From positions 3,658,001-3,722,000 of the forward strand of contig NZ_CP188257.1 of the NCBI RefSeq assembly GCF_049994355.1: DNA of 64,000 nucleotides, written 5' to 3'. The translations under genes and the position numbers were made by a program. How positions within the stretch are numbered: the stretch's first letter is position 1; each line of letters opens with the position of its first letter. This document shows positions 61,848 through 64,000 of this stretch, one piece after another. The DNA comes from Angustibacter sp049994355 (GTDB lineage: Bacteria > Actinomycetota > Actinomycetes > Actinomycetales > Angustibacteraceae). The notes beneath the pieces are model-generated. The model made no database searches. It saw only the letters and a list, made by a program, of their open reading frames with translations, and was not told the origin of the DNA.

Positions 61848-62977
61848 GCTCGTCGGGGCGGCGCCGTTCGGTGCTGGTGGTCACGGTCGTGCACCACCCG
61901 CTGGACGCCCGCATCCGGTTCCGTGAGATCGCCGCGCTGCTCGACGCCGGGTGGCAGGTCACGTACGCGGCACCGCTGCGCGGCTACGGCCTGGCGGACG
62001 ACGCGGTGCGGCTCGGTTCGGACCTGACGCTCGTCGACCTGCCGCGGGCGCTCGGACGACGCCGCCTGGCGGCGCTGCGTGCCGTGCGGTCGCTGCTGTC
62101 GCGGCGGGGACGCGAACACGACCTCGTGCTGCTGCACGACCCCGAGCTGCTCGCCGCGCTGCCCGGGCTGCGGCTGCCGCCGGTGGTGTGGGACGTGCAC
62201 GAGGACACCGCCGCCGCCACCAGCCTCAAGCCGTGGCTGCCCCGGCCGCTGCGCAGGGTCGTCGCCTCGAGCGTGACCGCCGCGGAACGGCTCGCCGAGC
62301 GGCACACCCACCTGATCCTGGCCGAAGACCTTTACCAGCAACGGTTCCGGCGTCCGCACGTGGTCGTGGCAAACACGGTGACCGTGCCGGACACCGTCTC
62401 GGCGGCCGGGTCGGCGTCCGGTCCGGCGCGGGTGCTCTACATCGGCCACCTCACCCGGGCGCGCGGGGTCGAGGTGATGGTGGCCGCTGCTCAGCGGCTG
62501 GCCGACGACGGCGAGCGGATCGAGCTGCACCTGGTCGGGCACGCGGACGCGACCAGCGGGTCGATGCTCGAACAGGCCCAACGCGACGGCCTGCTGCGCT
62601 GGCACGGCTTCGTGCCTTCGGACCAGGCCAAGGCCATGCTGGACGGCGCACTGGCCGGGCTGTCCCTGCTGCGCGACGAGCCGAACTACCAGGTGAGCAT
62701 GCCCACCAAGGTCGTCGAGTACATGGCCTACGGCGTGCCGGTCGTGACCACGCCGCTGCCTCTCGCGGCGGATCTGGTGCGCGGCACGGACAGCGGGGTC
62801 GTCGTCCCGTTCGACGACCCAGGCGCGGTCGCGGACGCCGTCCTGGCGCTGCGCGACGATCCGGCGCGCCGCAACCGGCTCGGCGCCAACGGACATCGTG
62901 CGGCCCGTGAGCGGTTCGACTGGCGGAGCCAGTCCACCGCGTTCGTGCGGGAGATGGAGCGGGTGGCCGGGGGCTGA
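61844..62977 (+). CDS. GT4 glycosyltransferase
   Basis: 377 residues from GTG 61844 (GTGA overlap with the ABC stop). The N-terminal domain has VLVVTVVHHPLDARIRFREI and VVWDVHEDTAAATSLKPWLP. The C-terminal domain has VLYIGHLTRARGVEVMVAAA, LHLVGHADATSGSML and PTKVVEYMAYGVPVVTTPLP, with the donor-site Glu in VVEYMAYG. It is the last gene of the + strand operon and ends inside a hairpin shared with the convergent GT2 gene. Confidence 0.88.
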   Translation: MSSSGRRRSVLVVTVVHHPLDARIRFREIAALLDAGWQVTYAAPLRGYGLADDAVRLGSDLTLVDLPRALGRRRLAALRAVRSLLSRRGREHDLVLLHDPELLAALPGLRLPPVVWDVHEDTAAATSLKPWLPRPLRRVVASSVTAAERLAERHTHLILAEDLYQQRFRRPHVVVANTVTVPDTVSAAGSASGPARVLYIGHLTRARGVEVMVAAAQRLADDGERIELHLVGHADATSGSMLEQAQRDGLLRWHGFVPSDQAKAMLDGALAGLSLLRDEPNYQVSMPTKVVEYMAYGVPVVTTPLPLAADLVRGTDSGVVVPFDDPGAVADAVLALRDDPARRNRLGANGHRAARERFDWRSQSTAFVREMERVAGG

Positions 62978-63001
62978 GTCGGCGCAGCGACCGAGTCAGC
63001 C
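62972..63001. terminator. Near-perfect hairpin spanning convergent stop codons
   Basis: GGCTGAGTCGG (62972-62982) and CCGAGTCAGCC (62991-63001) pair at 10 of 11 positions around an 8-nt loop. The TGA at 62975-62977 is in the left arm and the TCA at 62996-62998 (the - strand stop) is in the right arm. No T tract is present. Confidence 0.5.
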
Positions 63002-64000
63002 GGCGCGCTCGGGAACTGCGCCCAGGGCACCCGGCCCCTCCGAGGGCCGAAGGTGGCGGGGGCTGGTCAGGAAGCCGGTGCCCCAGCTGAGGTGCATCGT
63101 GGCCAGCGCCACCGGCAGGGCGGCCAGCGCCCGGGCGGGCAGGCCGCGGCCGACGGCGAGCGAACCGACCAGCACGCCGGCCAGGTAGCCGCCGGGCAGC
63201 ACCAGCGCCCAGGGCTGCCAGGGCGCCGCGACGAGCCCGACCACGCAGGCCACCACGGTGACCGGGGCGGCCAGGTAGCGCACGTTGATCGTGCCGCGGT
63301 GGTGCCTGCTGACCACCCGGCGCCAGCGGCCGTACTGGTAGTACTGGCTGGCGAGTGCGCGGACCGAGCTGCGCGGCCGGTAGGTGACCTGCAGCGCTGG
63401 GGTGAACCAGACCAGCCCGCCGGTGCCGCGGATGCGGTGGTTCATCTCCCAGTCCTGCGCGCGCTGGAAGTGCTCGTCGTAGCCGCCGACCCGCATCAGT
63501 GCGGAGCGACGGAACGTCCCGAGGTAGACGGTGTCGGCCGCCCCGGCCTCGCCGCCGACGTGGAAGCTCGCCTGGCCGACGCCGATCCGGCTGCGCATGG
63601 CACAGGCCACGGCCGTCTCGAACGCGGTGGTGCCTCTGGCGTCCATGACGCCACCGACGTTGTCGGCGCCGGACTCGATCAGCACCCGGACACCGGTCTC
63701 GACGTAGCCGGCGGGCAGGATGGCGTGCCCGTCGACCCGCACCACCACCTCACCGGTGCTGGCCCGGATCGCCGCGTTCAGGCCGTTCGGCGTGCGGCCG
63801 GTGGGGTTGTCCAGCACACGGACGCGCGAGTCCTGCTCGGCGAGTGAGTCGGCCACCTCTCGCGTCCGGTCGTGCGAGGGTCCGACGGCGAGGACGAGCT
63901 CGAGCGGGAGCGGATACCCCTGGTCGAGCGCCCGCTCCACGGCCTCGGCCAGATGACGTTCCTCGTTGCGGACGGTCATCACGAGACTGACCGACGGCCA
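62996..64000 (-). CDS. GT2 glycosyltransferase, membrane-associated (5' end outside window)
   Basis: The frame is open to the right edge and reads WPSVSLVMTVRNEERHLAEA, so the true start is beyond the window. The GT-A domain has LVLAVGPSHDRTREVADSLA, NPTGRTPNGLNAAIRAS, the DXD-like VVRVDGHAILPAGYVETGV and RAQDWEMNHRIRGTGGLVWF. Three transmembrane segments follow at the C-terminal side. This resembles ExoA/succinoglycan-type and other GT2 enzymes of surface polysaccharides. Donor and acceptor are unknown. Confidence 0.87.
   Translation of the reverse strand, partial: WPSVSLVMTVRNEERHLAEAVERALDQGYPLPLELVLAVGPSHDRTREVADSLAEQDSRVRVLDNPTGRTPNGLNAAIRASTGEVVVRVDGHAILPAGYVETGVRVLIESGADNVGGVMDARGTTAFETAVACAMRSRIGVGQASFHVGGEAGAADTVYLGTFRRSALMRVGGYDEHFQRAQDWEMNHRIRGTGGLVWFTPALQVTYRPRSSVRALASQYYQYGRWRRVVSRHHRGTINVRYLAAPVTVVACVVGLVAAPWQPWALVLPGGYLAGVLVGSLAVGRGLPARALAALPVALATMHLSWGTGFLTSPRHLRPSEGPGALGAVPERAG

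Overview
The window is a high-GC actinobacterial chromosome segment. It carries a WhiB regulator, coenzyme F420 genes (fbiA/fbiB type), a DUF3499 gene and a TIGR03089 gene. GTG starts and GTGA/ATGA stop-start overlaps are common, and many genes have a TANNNT hexamer 6-8 nt before the start codon, as in leaderless transcripts. Gene content and order suggest an Actinomycetia lineage near the Kineosporiales/Frankiales; I cannot name the genus. I see no rRNA, tRNA, CRISPR array, prophage or insertion sequence.

Region 1 (1-8165) is a MoxR/DUF58 membrane-stress type operon on the + strand (GPDPase-membrane-domain protein, DUF4129, DUF4350, MoxR ATPase, DUF58). It is followed on the - strand by a SpoIIM-like protein, a GNAT and a VOC protein, and by a divergent RDD protein. 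Region 2 (8217-26376) is housekeeping: ahcY, a cation diffusion facilitator, an SIS-domain isomerase, a Trm112-like protein, phosphomannomutase, a small zinc-ribbon protein, DUF3499, a zincin-like protein, DUF5719, a very large membrane glycosyltransferase, whiB, cofD/fbiA, cofE/fbiB, a DNA glycosylase, a DUF3105 protein, a GNAT and a frameshifted DUF222/HNH gene. The order SIS-manB-DUF3499-zincin-whiB-fbiA-fbiB matches what I recall of the block around whiB2/fbiA in Mycobacterium and Streptomyces.

Region 3 (26407-64000) is a large cell-surface polysaccharide locus. It has about ten glycosyltransferases, two large membrane proteins resembling GT-C enzymes, an LPG-synthase-like integral protein, a GtrA flippase and an ABC-2 exporter pair. 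It also has an O-acyltransferase fused to an SGNH domain, a stand-alone SGNH paralogue, a SpoIID-like protein and a peptidoglycan-binding peptidase-like protein. Sugar-nucleotide genes for RmlA, RmlB, WecE-like, WecD-like, WecB and a WecC-like dehydrogenase are present. Together these could make UDP-ManNAcA and dTDP-Fuc4NAc, the two special sugars of enterobacterial common antigen.

The most interesting observations are that six-gene sugar set in a Gram-positive-type genome, a GtrA/GtrB-like lipid-linked glycosylation module interleaved with it, an 18-bp divergent promoter with opposed -10 elements, an operator-like inverted repeat between whiB and fbiA, a 23-bp perfect hairpin beside a G-quadruplex-prone tract, and hairpins that span the stop codons of convergent genes.
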